Origin: Dendrophyllia cribrosa
Taxonomy: Eukaryota > Cnidaria > Anthozoa > Scleractinia > Dendrophylliidae
Length of the DNA: 64,000 bases
Direction of reading: 5' to 3'
NCBI GenBank assembly: GCA_024195265.1
Contig: JAJLRJ010000010.1
Coordinates: 23,515,454 to 23,579,453 of the forward strand
Translations under genes and position numbers: made by a program
Part shown: one piece after another, positions 45,801 to 55,912 of the stretch
Numbering within the stretch: the stretch's first letter is position 1
How the letters are laid out: each line of letters begins with the position of its first letter
Notes under the pieces: model-generated
Databases searched by the model: none
What the model was told of the DNA's origin: nothing
The model's input: the letters and a program-made list of their open reading frames with translations, nothing else

Positions 45801-45880
45801 ATTCTGTTTACATATGCTGCTCCGGTACTAGACCACCACCTCCAGGGAGGTATTACCAATTGGAGAAATCCCACCCCTTG

Positions 45881-45888
45881 TATATACC
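45881..45888 (+). promoter_or_regulatory. TATATAC box of the polymerase gene
   Basis: TATATACC lies 7 nt before the ATG at 45896. Confidence 0.55.
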
Positions 45889-45895
45889 CACCCAC

Positions 45896-46088
45896 ATGGC
45901 AATGGCACAGCAGATCGATATGAACATGGAAGCTCAAGGTCTTGACTTTAACCAAAGGAACCAAGACTACTTTGGTGATTGGTTGCATGGCTACAAGATG
46001 AACGTCCCTGATGACTACCAAATCAAGGACCTCAATTCATTCTTCATAGCCAATAGGGCGGCTATTATCCAGACAATAGCACGCGAAG
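45896..46088 (+). pseudogene. Polinton-like DNA polymerase B, N-terminal fragment
   Basis: The frame opens at ATG 45896 behind a TATATACC box and runs 64 codons (MAMAQQIDMNM ... QTIARE) until the LINE poly-T at 46089. The same frame resumes at 49910 beyond the LINE, with the duplicated CGCGAAG at both borders, so this is the 5' end of the polymerase gene described at 49910-53436. The fragment has no recognisable domain of its own; in this family the N-terminal part precedes the exonuclease and may hold the priming region. Confidence 0.75.
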
Positions 46089-46274
46089 TTTTTTTTTTTT
46101 TTAATCTTCATATAGTGATATTAACATACATACATATAGTGCTATACGATACAATATAATACACACAAAACATACACAAAAGGTCATACAGAGTAATTTA
46201 GTATGCAGTTAGAGCATTCTATGTTTTACATTGCTTATGTATTGTATATTTGTAGATATTGTTAATATAATGTA

Positions 46275-47319
46275 TTATGTATTTCGTGAGAGGTTAATCT
46301 GAAAATTAAGGCGAGACCATTTCTGTGCAAAAGGCTTTGGATCATTATTATAACATGCAATTTGTTCTTCTATTTCCATTGAGTTTATAACTAGTTGTAT
46401 ATACACCTGCAGCGTAGGAAGCTTGTTTCCAAGTTTGCAGGTGTATATATAGTGTCTAGATATAAGGAGTAAATGATGAAGGAGAAAATCTTTTGTGTTG
46501 TCAATAAGACCAAAACAAAGAGACAAAGAAGGAGTAACATTTTCTAAATCCTTAACGTTTTGGGAAATCCACTCGAAGATGCTCTTCCAGAAATGTTGTG
46601 TATGTTTGCAGTTCCAAAATAGATGAATAAGGGTTTCTTTTTCTCCCTCGCAGAAGGAGCAGGAATCTCTTTGTTTAATGCCTATCTTGTACAAAAAAAT
46701 CATTTGTAGCGATTTTTCTGTGAAGAAATTTAAATTGGAAGACCCTGAGCTTTGACTCCCTTGTACACAGAAATGGCAGACAGTACGTGCTTTTCCAATT
46801 TACTGTTATATTAGAATTACAAAATAAGTCTCTCTCTTCCAACCACTTACCCTGACTCCTAGATGGCATAGAAGCTTTGTTATTTATTAATTGTTCATAT
46901 ATTTTTTTGGAGACTTTGGTATAAGACAGAAGGTTGTCAACTTGGTCCTTTGGAGTTACATTGCTGCAGGCCGTAAAGTATATCTTCTTGTAATGAACTA
47001 CGGCTGATATCACTTTGTAATATTTGAGATAATTGGTTTTGATTCTGTATTTATCAATAAAGGCATTGTAGGTTAGAAACTTCTGGTCATTACCTAACAA
47101 ATCTCTAATCTCCTTTATTCCCGTACTCAACCATGATTTGTAAAAGAATGGACGGTTTTCTATTCTAATGTGAGAGTTATACCATATACATGTGGATGCA
47201 AAATCTAGATTCTCATCTCTGTAGTTGAATTTGGTCCAATGCTGTATGATTTCATTCAAGAACGGGTCCTTGAGATTGAGCAGTGTAGTATCTTGTTGTT
47301 TTAAATTACTTCGAAACAA
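46275..47319 (-). pseudogene. LINE ORF2 C-terminal region
   Basis: Two overlapping frames (46675-47319 and 46275-46703) hold the post-RT region. The end carries FCEGEKETLIHLFWNC, the C-x2-C/H-x-C type motif common at the C-terminus of L1/Tx1-like ORF2 proteins, followed by W and hydrophobic residues. A frameshift in a T/A-rich run near 46690 separates the two. No further domains are seen before the 3' UTR and poly-A. Confidence 0.75.
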
Positions 47320-47339
47320 TAGTTTACCGCCATATTTCT

Positions 47340-49304
47340 CTAAGTAATGTTAAAAAAATAGTTTCCACTTCCCTTTATTTTCTTCATTAGATATCCTTGA
47401 ATCCATTTCATTTTCAAAGCTTCGTTAAAGCTTTGAATATCTAACATCTTAAGCCCTCCATTCTCATAATTATTTATTATTGTCGTTCTTTTGATTTTAT
47501 CGCCCTTATTGTCCCAAAGGAAATCATATAATATGGAGTTGATTTTCTTGATTATGTCAGGAGGTGTTGGAAGAGATGACAATATGTAGACGATTTGTGA
47601 TACGGCTAAGGTTTTTATAATTGTAATTTTACCCAAGAGGGTTAGTCTTCTGGCCGACCAATTATCTAATATACTCTTTATTTTTTCAATTTTCTCAATA
47701 AAGTTTAAATCTAGGGAGCGGTCTTCTGAAGTAGAGAACCAAACTCCCAAAGCAAAGACCTTCTCATCAGCCCAAATTATAGGTTTGCTTGAACAAAAGG
47801 TAAAGTTAGAACTTTTAAGGGCGCCGATCCAGAGGGCTTCAGTTTTGTCATAGTTAACTTTCAAACCAGATATGGAGGCAAAGGCATCGAGTAAGTACAA
47901 AGATCTTGAAAAGGAGGATTCAGAGCCATCTAGAATCATAGTCGTGTCATCTGCGTATTGGGATAACTTACACTCAGTGTCGAGAATTTTTATTCCACGG
48001 ACCTCCTTATCATTTCTCACTGCATTACCTAGTATTTCAGCGCATAAAATAAATAAATATGGGGATAGCGGGCATCCCTGTCTCACACCACGATCTAAGT
48101 TGAAAAAGTCCGAAGACCAGCCGTTGTTCAGAACACAGCTGCTGATATCAGTATAAAAAACCTTTACCCAAGAAATCAGAAAAGTTCCAAAGTTATAGTA
48201 CTTCAGTGTTTTTTCTATAAAAGACCATTCAATACTATCAAAGGCTTTTTCAAAGTCAACAAAAAGTAAGAGACCCGGTATTTTTTTTATATTCGTGTAA
48301 TTTATAATGCTATCGACGAGTCTGATGTTTTCTCCGATAAATCGGCCTTTTAGAAAACCAGTTTGATCATTGTTAATTAGTTTTGGCAGGACCTTTCGTA
48401 TTCTATTTGCTATGGATTTGGCCGCTATTTTGTAATCGATATCGCAGTTAAGCAAAGTGATAGGCCTCCAATTTTTAATGAGATTGGCAGGTTTATTCTT
48501 TTTAGGTATAAGAGTAATTAATCCTCTTCTTTGAGTAATCGATAAGAGACCTTTTGAATATGCGCAATTCAAGGCATTTAGTAAGTACTGATCAATGTCA
48601 CTCCAGAAAACTTTATAGAATTCAGCTGGGAGGCCATCACTTCCATTGGGTTCCATGGATTTCAAACTTTCTAAACATTCGGAGGCAGTCAGAAAGCCTT
48701 CACACTGTATTTTCTCTTGCTCATTTAGATTAATAGTATTTCCTTCTGGGAAAAATAACATTTCTTCCGCAATATTAGAATGCGTATAAGTCGACGAGTA
48801 AAGATTCCGATAGAAGGATTTTGCTTCTTCTAATATCTCGCCATCGGTATTGACAACATTATCATTTGCTAATGTCAGGTGTTTGACGGTTTTTTTATTA
48901 AAGTGTCGCTTTTCCAAGTTTAGGAAGTATTTTGTATTTTTTTCTCCTTCATTATACCATCGAGATTTAGATCTAAGGATCGCCCCTCGCGTTTTATATT
49001 TTGCGATTTCTTCTTTTTGTAGAATCTTAACATCTATTTCGCTATAGATCTGAATTTTCTCATTTTCAGAGAGATTGTTTTCTTCTAACTTTTTTTGGAG
49101 AGATAATATTTCAGATTCAAGGTTTATCTCAAGTGATTTCATTTTAGCTTTCTTTTTTCTTGCGTAGTTTAAAGAGCTGGACCTAATTTGCAACTTCATG
49201 GTGTCCCATAATAGGATGGCATCAATCTCATTATTGTTCGCATATTCGTTTGCTACATCAGTGATTGTTTTCTTAATTAGGCCAACATATTCTTCATCTA
49301 ACAA
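47340..49304 (-). pseudogene. LINE reverse transcriptase
   Basis: A 654-codon frame with the standard non-LTR RT boxes in order: IPKKNKP and NWRPITLLNCD; FVDFEKAFDSIEW (catalytic D); GVRQGCPLSPYLFILC; SQYADDTTMIL (catalytic DD); LKVNYDKTEALWIG. The preceding endonuclease part is in another frame (shift near 49335). The frame ends early at a seven-base homopolymer (47349-47355, plus strand A), where the downstream C-terminal part is out of phase. The box sequences resemble L1/Tx1-clade elements more than CR1/L2. Confidence 0.88.
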
Positions 49305-49315
49305 GAAAGAGGTGT

Positions 49316-49909
49316 TCAGTTTCCAAAGACCTGGGCCCTGGGGTTTGCGTTATATGTCAGATGTATAGATATTAAAGAATGATCTGTTTTGTATCCCGGT
49401 AATATATCTGCATTAATAATAGTTGTAGTTAAACTAGAGCTTGTCAAAAAGAAGTCTAGACGGCAATGTATGTCAGGTTTTCTTCTTCTCCAGGTAAATC
49501 TTTTAGCTTCTGGATTAAGACAGCGCCAAATGTCTATGAGATCCAATAAATTGGAGATGTATTTGACCTCTTTTAACGAGTTATTATGGGTTACCGGTCT
49601 TCCGCCCTTTTTGTCTTTTTGGACATCAAGCACTAGGTTAAAGTCTCCTCCAAAAACTATGTCACTGCAGTCAAAACAGAGAAGTTGACTAAGTACGCTT
49701 TGAAGGAACATAGGCTTGTCTTCATTCGGTGCATATATATTTACCAAGGTTAAGATTTTCTCTTCTGATTTGATATCAACTATGACGAATCTTCCCTCTG
49801 GATCGGAAAAAGATTTCATAATTTGAAAGTTAAAATAATTATTAAAAAGCACACATACTCCTGCGCTAGCGCTAGAAAGACTGCTGAATACGGTAGAGTA
49901 CCCCCATTC
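49316..49909 (-). pseudogene. LINE endonuclease, N-terminally truncated
   Basis: Starts inside the endonuclease domain at EWGY, followed by SSASAGVCVLFNN. It includes GGDFN (metal/phosphate-binding motif) and the terminal TDHSLI motif equivalent to the SDH box. The 5' part of the domain, with the first catalytic glutamate, is absent because of the 5' truncation. The open frame stops at 49316; the RT follows in another frame. Confidence 0.85.
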
Positions 49910-52900
49910 CGCGAAGTTACAGAGCTTGGTGGAGTGAAGGTCACTTTGTCATTCGACGTTCACTTTTCAATGGAAGGCGATGACAATCGAGAAATTGATC
50001 ACTTCTTTTGGAACGTTAACCCACCGATTGTAACACATCTCTATAAGCTGCGAGAGGAGGGCATCCTGGAAGGCATTGTCAATGGTTTTAAGGAAGAGAT
50101 TGCCAGATGGCAGCAGATGGGTTCTGGCTGGGTGATTGATAAAATCAAAACTGTTTACCTTGAGTTCGGGATGTATCAACCACTACGAGGTGGCACATTT
50201 ATCCCAACCCCATCAAAACTCATGCCAAAGCATGCTATCATCAATGTGAAGAACAATGACAACCGGTGTCTCCTCTGGGCACTGCGATCGGCATTGTTCC
50301 CTGTAAATGTTCACTCAGACCGGTCAGGTAATTATCCCACTGATGATGGTCTAGACTTCACTGGAATCGATTTTCCAACACCATTGAGCCAGATATCCAA
50401 GGTTGAGCGTCAAAACAACCTTCCAATCAACATTTATGGATTGCAGAACAACAAGGTGGTTGTAATCAGAGTCATTGAGCTAGAGAACCCCAATCTGCGA
50501 AGGATCAATCTGATGATGCTCACAGATATGCACACCTCGCATTACTGCTACATCAAGAGCATGAGCAGGCTCCTACACAGTGAGTACAATGTAGGGCGTC
50601 GTATGCATCACTGTGACAGTTGTCTCCAAGCCTTTTCTTCAGAACAGGTTCTCACTGACCATCTCTTCTACTGCAGGGGAGTCAAAGGCAGGCCGGTACG
50701 AGCTGAAATGCCAAAAGAAGGCGAAAACTTCCTTCACTTCCAGAACTTCCAGAACCAGATGAAGAAGCCTTGGGTTATTTATGCTGACTTCGAAACCATA
50801 GTCGAAAAAGTCCACGGTTGCACACCAGACCCACTGAAACATCCGTACATAAACCCTGCGGGTTCTGCATGGTAGCCGTTCGCTCTGATGGAGAGACAAA
50901 GGGCCCTTACCTATACAGAGGAGAGGACCCGGTGTCACTCTTTCTTAACAGTTTACAGCAGCTGGAAGGAGAGATCAGAGACGAGCTGCAACGCAAGGAA
51001 CCACTCTCCATGACAAGAGCAGACTGGGCAGATTTCAACCGTGCAACAGATTGCCACATCTGTGACAAGTCTCTCATCAAGGAGAACCACAGGGATGCCA
51101 TTGCGGTCTATGACCCAAACACCGGAGAACACGCAGGCTTCGTTCTTCGACACACCAACAAATGCTACCAAAAAGCATTCAATATTTACATCCAGGGCGA
51201 GGATGGCGAATTGGAAGAGTTCCCATTTGTCGGACCAAGAAACAAAAGGCAGGCCGCCCCAGACAATTTATTCGAGCAGACCGATTGTCTCTTCTGTGGA
51301 GAGTCCCTTATCCAAGGTTCTGTTCGAGACGCAGTCAGAGATCATTGCCACATCACGGGAAAGTACCGGGGCGCGTCTCACAGTGCTTGCAACATCAACT
51401 ATTTCCGCACCAGCTCGAAAACGGAAATAATCCCAGTAATCTTTCACAACTTAAAGGGTTACGATGCACACCATATCATGAGTGGTATTGCAGACGTGCA
51501 TTCTGATTTGAAATGCATCCCAAACAACATGGAGAAGTACATATCCTTCTCTCTTGGCAAGCTGAGGTTCATTGACAGCTTGCAGTTCATGCAGTCAAGC
51601 CTAAGCGCCCTGGTTGAAACAAACAAGCCAGAGTCCTTTACAATCACGGCAGACTACGAGAAGAACCCTTTCAAATGTGAGCTTATTTTACAAAAAGGTG
51701 TCTACCCATATGAGCACATGGACTCATGGACCCGCTTCGATGAGACAACACTACCACCGAAAGATGCCTTCTACAGTGAGCTCAAGAAGGAAGGCATCTC
51801 CGATGAAGACTACGCCCATGCGCAAAAAGTGTGGAAAGCATTCGGATGTAAGACACTCGGAGATTACCACGATCTCTACCTTTGCACAGATGTGTTTCTT
51901 CTGGCCGATGTTTTCGAGAACTTCCGAAAAACATGTCTGAACCACTACAAGCTTGACCCGGCACACTACTATACAAGCCCGGGCCTTTCCTGGGAGGCCC
52001 TTCTCAAGTATACGGGCGTCAACCTGGAGCTGCTCACAGACGCCAACATGCACCTCTTTGTTGAAAGAGGCTTGCGAGGTGGTATATCCATGGAGAGCAG
52101 GCGCCACTGCAAGGCCAACAATAAATATCTTCGCGACTACAACACCAACGAAGAGCCAAGCTACATCACGTACTACGATGCAAAGAATCTCTACGGCTGG
52201 GCCATGAGTCAGCCTCTCCCAGTTGGCAAGTTCGCATGGTGCCCTGTCTTTCCAGCAGTTCACCAGATCAGGAAGTGGAGGCCAAACAGAAAGATCGGTT
52301 ACATCCTCGAGGTTGATCTTGAGTACCCAGAGGAGCTGCACGACGAGCACAACGCTTATCCTCTAGCCCCAGAAAAGCAGGTTGTCCCAAAGGAATGGAT
52401 GTCACCCTATCAAAGGGCCTTGGTAGAGGGGCAGCCAGAAGACAAGACGCAGAAGCTTCTCCTTACCCTACACGATAAACCTCGGTACGTGTTGTATTAC
52501 AGAGCCCTCCAGCAGTACCTGGATCTTGGAATGAAGTTGAGGAAAATCCACAAAATCCTCAAGTTCGAGCAGAGGGCGTGGATGGAGCCATACATCTCCC
52601 TGAATACCGAGCTCAGAAAGAAGGCCACTTCCGACTTCGAGAAGTACTTCTTCAAGCTCATGAGCAACTCCGTCTTCGGTAAGACAATGGAGAACCTCAG
52701 AAATCGAATCGACATGAAGCTTGTCCGGCCGCACGAGCAAGACAAGATGAGAAAGCTTATCGCAAGCCCACTGTTTACTAGAACAGCTGTCTTTGGAAGC
52801 AACCTGGCGGGAATCCAGATGCAGAGGGAGAAAACCCTCTTCAACCGACCAGTCTACACAGGCATGTGCATCCTTGATCTCTCCAAAACACTGATGTACG

Positions 52901-53436
52901 ACTTCTACTACAACGATCTCAAGCTGAAGTACGGTCCGCGAGTAGACCTACTCTACACAGACACCGACTCCCTACTCCTCGAGATCAAGACGGAGGATGT
53001 CTACAAAGCCATGGAGAACCTTCGGGACGAACTCTACGACACAAGTGACTATCCCAAGGACCATCCACTCCACAGCGATCTTAACAAGAAGGTCATCGGC
53101 AAGATGAAGGACGAGTGCGCGGGTAAGCCAATCTCGGAGGCTGTGTGTCTTCGCTCGAAGATGCACTCCATCCTTGTGGATGACGCTAAAAACATTAAGA
53201 AAGCAAAGGGTACCACCAAGGTTGTCACAAAGAAAGAGATCACCCACCAGAACTACAAGGACGCCCTCTTCGACCGGCGAACCTTCAAGCACGGGATGGA
53301 CAGGATCCGAAGCAAAGGCCACCAGATTTTCGGTGAGCATATAACCAAGACAACACTTTCCCCCTTTGACTCCAAGCGCTGGATCAAGGATGATGGTGTC
53401 CACACGCTGGCATATGGACACAAAGACACGCGCTAG
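49910..53436 (+). pseudogene. Polinton-like family B DNA polymerase, main part
   Basis: Continues the frame broken by the LINE. The first part (to about 50860) has a Cys/His pair module (CDSCLQAF ... DHLFYC) and the 3'-5' exonuclease box YADFETI near 50790. A frameshift between 50818 and 50875 moves the rest into another frame, open to TAG at 53434-53436. That part shows two more zinc-type modules (CHICDKSL; CLFCGESL ... DHCHITGKYRGA, an endonuclease VII/HNH-like pattern), the polymerase motifs YYDAKNLYGWAMSQPLP and LMSNSVFGKTMEN, and the catalytic YTDTDS box near 52960. This is the protein-primed polymerase type of Mavericks. Its stop overlaps the integrase stop tail to tail. Confidence 0.88.
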
Positions 53437-54422
53437 AGTCCAGCCGGTGGTAACTGAGTGCCAGGCGGCACAACCATCAACTCCTCACGAACAAACCCTC
53501 TCTTAGGGCCATCGTAAAGGTAGTACACCACTGGCTCATTCGGCTTGGTGACAACTCTCTCAACGTTATAGACCTTCATCGACCAGATCGGATCGGTCGC
53601 ACGCCTCCCGCCTCCTTCCAGCTCGCCAGGCTGATACAGATATCTCACACTCACCCGGGGAGGGAGCTTCTTTTCCTTTTCCCACACAGGCCTAGCATAT
53701 GGTGTCGCAGGCTTGGAAGATATTGCTTTCTCTTTAATCGCATCCTTTGGCTTCTTGCCAGTCAATCTTGTCACTTCATTGTTCAAGGCTGAGACAACAT
53801 CTGGCAGTCTTTTGACCCACGCAGTAGACCGACCAGAAGGCATATTCATTTCAACGGCATACTGATAGCCAAACAGTCTTTCATCCAGGGTGCGATTGAA
53901 TCTCTCCACAATTGCTTGGTCTCTGTGGATATCAACCCGCCCTCGGCGAATGACTGTTTTGTTGTTTTCCATGGTTTTTGTCACAGCCCCCATAAACTCT
54001 TTCCCAGGGTCAACTTGCAAGAGTTGAGGCCACTTCAAAGGCCCCTTCCTATAAATCTTCTGAAATGCCCTTGAGACTTCTTCAGACTCTTTCGAAGTCA
54101 GGGGCTCTGCTGCTTTGAAACGGCTAGCCACATCAACAAGGGTTAATGCGTATTTGTAAACCTTTCTCCCATGAGGAAGTTTGTCGTGGGGCAAAAAAAG
54201 TAGATCCGCTTGATGCACTGCATTGGGTGAGGAGACATCAAACTTGGGCCGAGGGATGCAGCGTGGCGCCGGGAGATATATTTGCCAAAGGGCTTGTTTG
54301 ACCAGCCATTTCTTTGTCGCCTCTTCAGAGACCTTGGCCGCTGCAGCTAGCTTTTTCACAGCGGCAAGACCTTTCCAATAGCTTTTCGGACTGTAATAGA
54401 TCTTTGAGAGTTTCGCCTCCAT
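53433..54422 (-). CDS. Retrovirus-type integrase of the Polinton-like element
   Basis: An intact 329-residue frame, ATG at 54422. It is a DDE integrase of the rve family with D73 (HQADLLFLP), D138 (LLQVDPGKEF) and E173 (QAIVERFNRTLDERL); 34 residues separate the last two, close to the canonical D-D-35-E. The N-terminal ~60 residues are helical and basic. The C-terminal third (W..KVYNVERVVTKPNEPVVYYL) is chromodomain-like, as is typical of Polinton integrases. It would insert the element's ends into host DNA. It is one of the few unbroken genes of the element. The TATA box is at 54428-54436; the stop overlaps the polymerase stop in CTAG. Confidence 0.92.
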   Translation of the reverse strand: MEAKLSKIYYSPKSYWKGLAAVKKLAAAAKVSEEATKKWLVKQALWQIYLPAPRCIPRPKFDVSSPNAVHQADLLFLPHDKLPHGRKVYKYALTLVDVASRFKAAEPLTSKESEEVSRAFQKIYRKGPLKWPQLLQVDPGKEFMGAVTKTMENNKTVIRRGRVDIHRDQAIVERFNRTLDERLFGYQYAVEMNMPSGRSTAWVKRLPDVVSALNNEVTRLTGKKPKDAIKEKAISSKPATPYARPVWEKEKKLPPRVSVRYLYQPGELEGGGRRATDPIWSMKVYNVERVVTKPNEPVVYYLYDGPKRGFVREELMVVPPGTQLPPAGL

Positions 54423-54427
54423 TGTGC

Positions 54428-54436
54428 GTATATATA
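54428..54436 (-). promoter_or_regulatory. TATATATAC box of the integrase gene
   Basis: TATATATAC lies five bases upstream of the ATG at 54422. Confidence 0.55.
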
Positions 54437-54468
54437 GAGTTTATGAATCGGTGAAATATGCCCATGCC

Positions 54469-54847
54469 TTATGCGGCCGGAGATGTGATCGGCCCCCTAC
54501 CATGCTGTGCAAATAAAAGGCGCACATCTTCCTTAACTCTGTTAAAAGTTTCTTTGTCCTCAATTTGTTTAAAAAAGTCGGGGATATGTTTCCTAACTAT
54601 TTCCTCCATTTTATGAGCTGCTCGTGTTATTTCGTCAGTTTCTTGAGCCGTGAGGAATGTTATGAATGTGCGCCTTAATTCAGGATTTTTTTTCTGGCGT
54701 TTCTTCAACAAGTTTCTGAAATATTTGCGCTAGTTCCTCAGTTTGTTTATCTAAGGGGCATGCTGGTAAAAGGCGCAACTGTTCCATAACTGCGTCACGA
54801 TCTTCTTTAGAAAAGGGTGTAGCCACTCCATCACTTAGACAATCCAT
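54469..54847 (-). pseudogene. Small hydrophilic protein, frameshifted
   Basis: ATG at 54847 follows CATATATATACCGCC. The first ~50 codons (MDCLSDGVATPF ...) are acidic/helical. At a run of eight A (plus strand T, 54686-54693) the frame shifts, and the remaining ~75 codons (ELRRTFITFLTAQETDEI ... to stop at 54469) continue in another phase. The total of about 126 codons reads as one helical, charged protein with no membrane segment. I recognise no family. It lies just upstream of the integrase, same strand. Whether the run is a mutation, an assembly error or a slippage site is open. Confidence 0.6.
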
Positions 54848-54851
54848 GGCG

Positions 54852-54861
54852 GTATATATAT
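54852..54861 (-). promoter_or_regulatory. TATATATAC box of the 54847 gene
   Basis: ATATATATAC lies four bases before the ATG at 54847. Confidence 0.55.
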
Positions 54862-54883
54862 GGGTTTTAAATTTTTTTAAAAA

Positions 54884-55321
54884 TTAAAGAAAGCGATAGG
54901 CCATATACCCACCCGCAAGCAGGGTGCCTCCAATGAACGCAAGTTCACCAGTCTGCTGTTGTGGGCTGGGCTTGTAGAAGTCCGAGAAATGAGGCTCTTT
55001 GTAGTCTTTGATTTGTTTATCTGGTTGTGTCTGGTGCATCTGGTTATACAAGACCAGGGCTTGGTCGGTGGTTTGGAAGTTTTTGCTAGCTTGGTGTTTA
55101 ACCCGATCGTTGGTTGCAATCCAGTCGAGGAGTTTGGTGCGGTCCTTCTGGTATTTGGCGTAAGCCGCTTGGTATTGTTCCAGGGCTTTGTCGTGACGGA
55201 TTTTCTCATCCATTGCTGCCTTTCCGCTATCACCAGACAGATATTTCGCGAGATAGTTGCCGCCCGTGAAAGCGGCCGCATTGAGAACACCGCCAAGGGC
55301 CATGATTGCAATCGAGGCCAT
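54884..55321 (-). CDS. Two-pass membrane protein of the Polinton-like element
   Basis: I chose the ATG at 55321 (MASIAIMALGGVLNAAAF) because it follows a CATATGTATAC box. The open frame extends upstream into the neighbouring gene without support. The product has 145 residues: an N-terminal hydrophobic segment (about 3-22), a charged helical middle with several Gln and Lys (about 30-120, including SDFYKPSPQQQ), and a C-terminal hydrophobic segment (GELAFIGGTLLAGGYMAY). It is intact. No family name; the topology suggests a virion or membrane-associated protein. It is the first of a run of small membrane proteins in the late-gene-like block. Confidence 0.7.
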   Translation of the reverse strand: MASIAIMALGGVLNAAAFTGGNYLAKYLSGDSGKAAMDEKIRHDKALEQYQAAYAKYQKDRTKLLDWIATNDRVKHQASKNFQTTDQALVLYNQMHQTQPDKQIKDYKEPHFSDFYKPSPQQQTGELAFIGGTLLAGGYMAYRFL

Positions 55322-55332
55322 TGTGGTCGTGT

Positions 55333-55342
55333 GTATACATAT
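55333..55342 (-). promoter_or_regulatory. ATATGTATAC box of the 55321 gene
   Basis: ATATGTATAC lies 11 nt before the ATG at 55321; it overlaps the 3' end region of the next gene upstream. Confidence 0.5.
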
Positions 55343-55347
55343 GGTTT

Positions 55348-55569
55348 TCACATATTGTCTGGGAGGATTTTCTGATCCTCGAGATATTTCTTCAGCGCGA
55401 TGCTGCCAGTCATGACAGCTGTGAACTTGACGTAGTTCACCAAGCTTGAACTGGGGTCGGCAGTTAAGTTTTCTTTGATGACCTTTTTCCCAATCCAACC
55501 AATACCGGCGGCAATGAAAGTGGTTACTGCGGCATCGAGGATAGACTTCACAAGCTTGTTGTCAGTCAT
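55348..55569 (-). CDS. Small membrane protein (73 aa)
   Basis: ATG at 55569 (MTDNKLVKSILDAAVTTFIA) behind an ATATGTATAC box. One or two hydrophobic segments: about residues 9-27 (ILDAAVTTFIAAGIGWIG) and about 44-58 (VKFTAVMTGSIALKKYL). It ends KYLEDQKILPDNM. Intact, with no frameshift. I do not recognise a named family. Its size and position between other membrane proteins make a minor virion membrane component plausible, but this is inference. Confidence 0.65.
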   Translation of the reverse strand: MTDNKLVKSILDAAVTTFIAAGIGWIGKKVIKENLTADPSSSLVNYVKFTAVMTGSIALKKYLEDQKILPDNM

Positions 55570-55581
55570 GGTTTGTGTGCA

Positions 55582-55591
55582 GTATACATAT
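55582..55591 (-). promoter_or_regulatory. ATATGTATAC box of the 55569 gene
   Basis: ATATGTATAC lies 12 nt before the ATG at 55569. Confidence 0.5.
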
Positions 55592-55663
55592 GACTTTTTA
55601 TTTTTCTGACATACTGTTTCAGGAAACGAACATTTTTTGTTCGCGCCGGAGGTAAGACGGAAG

Positions 55664-55764
55664 CTCGGACTCATCCTCGGACTCGGCCTCGGACTCGGAC
55701 TAGGAGTTGGGACTCGTACTCGGACTCGGGCTTGGACTCGGACTCGGGCTCGGGCTCGGGCTCG
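55664..55764 (+). repeat. Hexamer repeat (CTCGGA/CTCGGG)n
   Basis: About 16 imperfect units of CTCGGA, CTCGGG and CTTGGA. It forms the 3' end of the coding frame 55671-55883 (minus), where it reads EPEPEPESESKPESE and then shifts register to RVRGRVRG. Confidence 0.85.
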
Positions 55765-55883
55765 TTGTGCCTGTTCATTGCCAATCTGTCAATTGTTTCA
55801 ATGGCGGCCACGCTAAATCTAGTCCAAAAAAGAAGCACACCTCCGATTGCAGCAAAATCCATCACATCCTGGAAAGGATTCAT
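55671..55883 (-). CDS. Single-pass membrane protein with repeat-derived acidic tail
   Basis: ATG at 55883 (MNPFQDVMDFAAIGGVLLF) follows ATATATACCTTGCACC, which supports a separate gene although the frame upstream is also open. The product has 70 residues: a hydrophobic segment (FAAIGGVLLFWTRFSVAA), then DRLAMNRHNEPEPEPE and an E/P/S-rich tail encoded by the hexamer repeat, ending RVRGRVRG. The last residues look like the result of repeat-length change rather than an original C-terminus. Function unknown; probably another membrane protein of the element. Confidence 0.6.
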   Translation of the reverse strand: MNPFQDVMDFAAIGGVLLFWTRFSVAAIETIDRLAMNRHNEPEPEPESESKPESEYESQLLVRVRGRVRG

Positions 55884-55891
55884 GGTGCAAG

Positions 55892-55899
55892 GTATATAT
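55892..55899 (-). promoter_or_regulatory. ATATATAC box of the 55883 gene
   Basis: ATATATAC lies 8 nt before the ATG at 55883. It lies inside the readable 3' extension of the next gene upstream, which argues that the extension is not original. Confidence 0.5.
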
Positions 55900-55912
55900 G
55901 TGTTTTGTTTTT

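Larger units (their letters stand above)
46089..49909 (-). mobile_element. 5'-truncated LINE (L1/Tx1-like) inside the polymerase gene
   Basis: Minus-strand non-LTR retrotransposon. It begins with a poly-A tail (T-run 46089-46102) and is truncated within the endonuclease domain at 49909. CGCGAAGTT is found on both sides (46082-46090 and 49910-49918): a 7-9 bp target duplication. The coding part has apurinic-type endonuclease, RT with a YADD box and a C-terminal CCHC-like motif, and carries at least three frameshifts (near 49335, 47350 and 46690). It is dead on arrival and has decayed further. Confidence 0.88.

Noticed and set aside
45791..46159. Other frames over 45717-46159 as separate genes
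   Set aside because: They overlap the polymerase start and the LINE tail; the polymerase frame with its TATA box explains the region.
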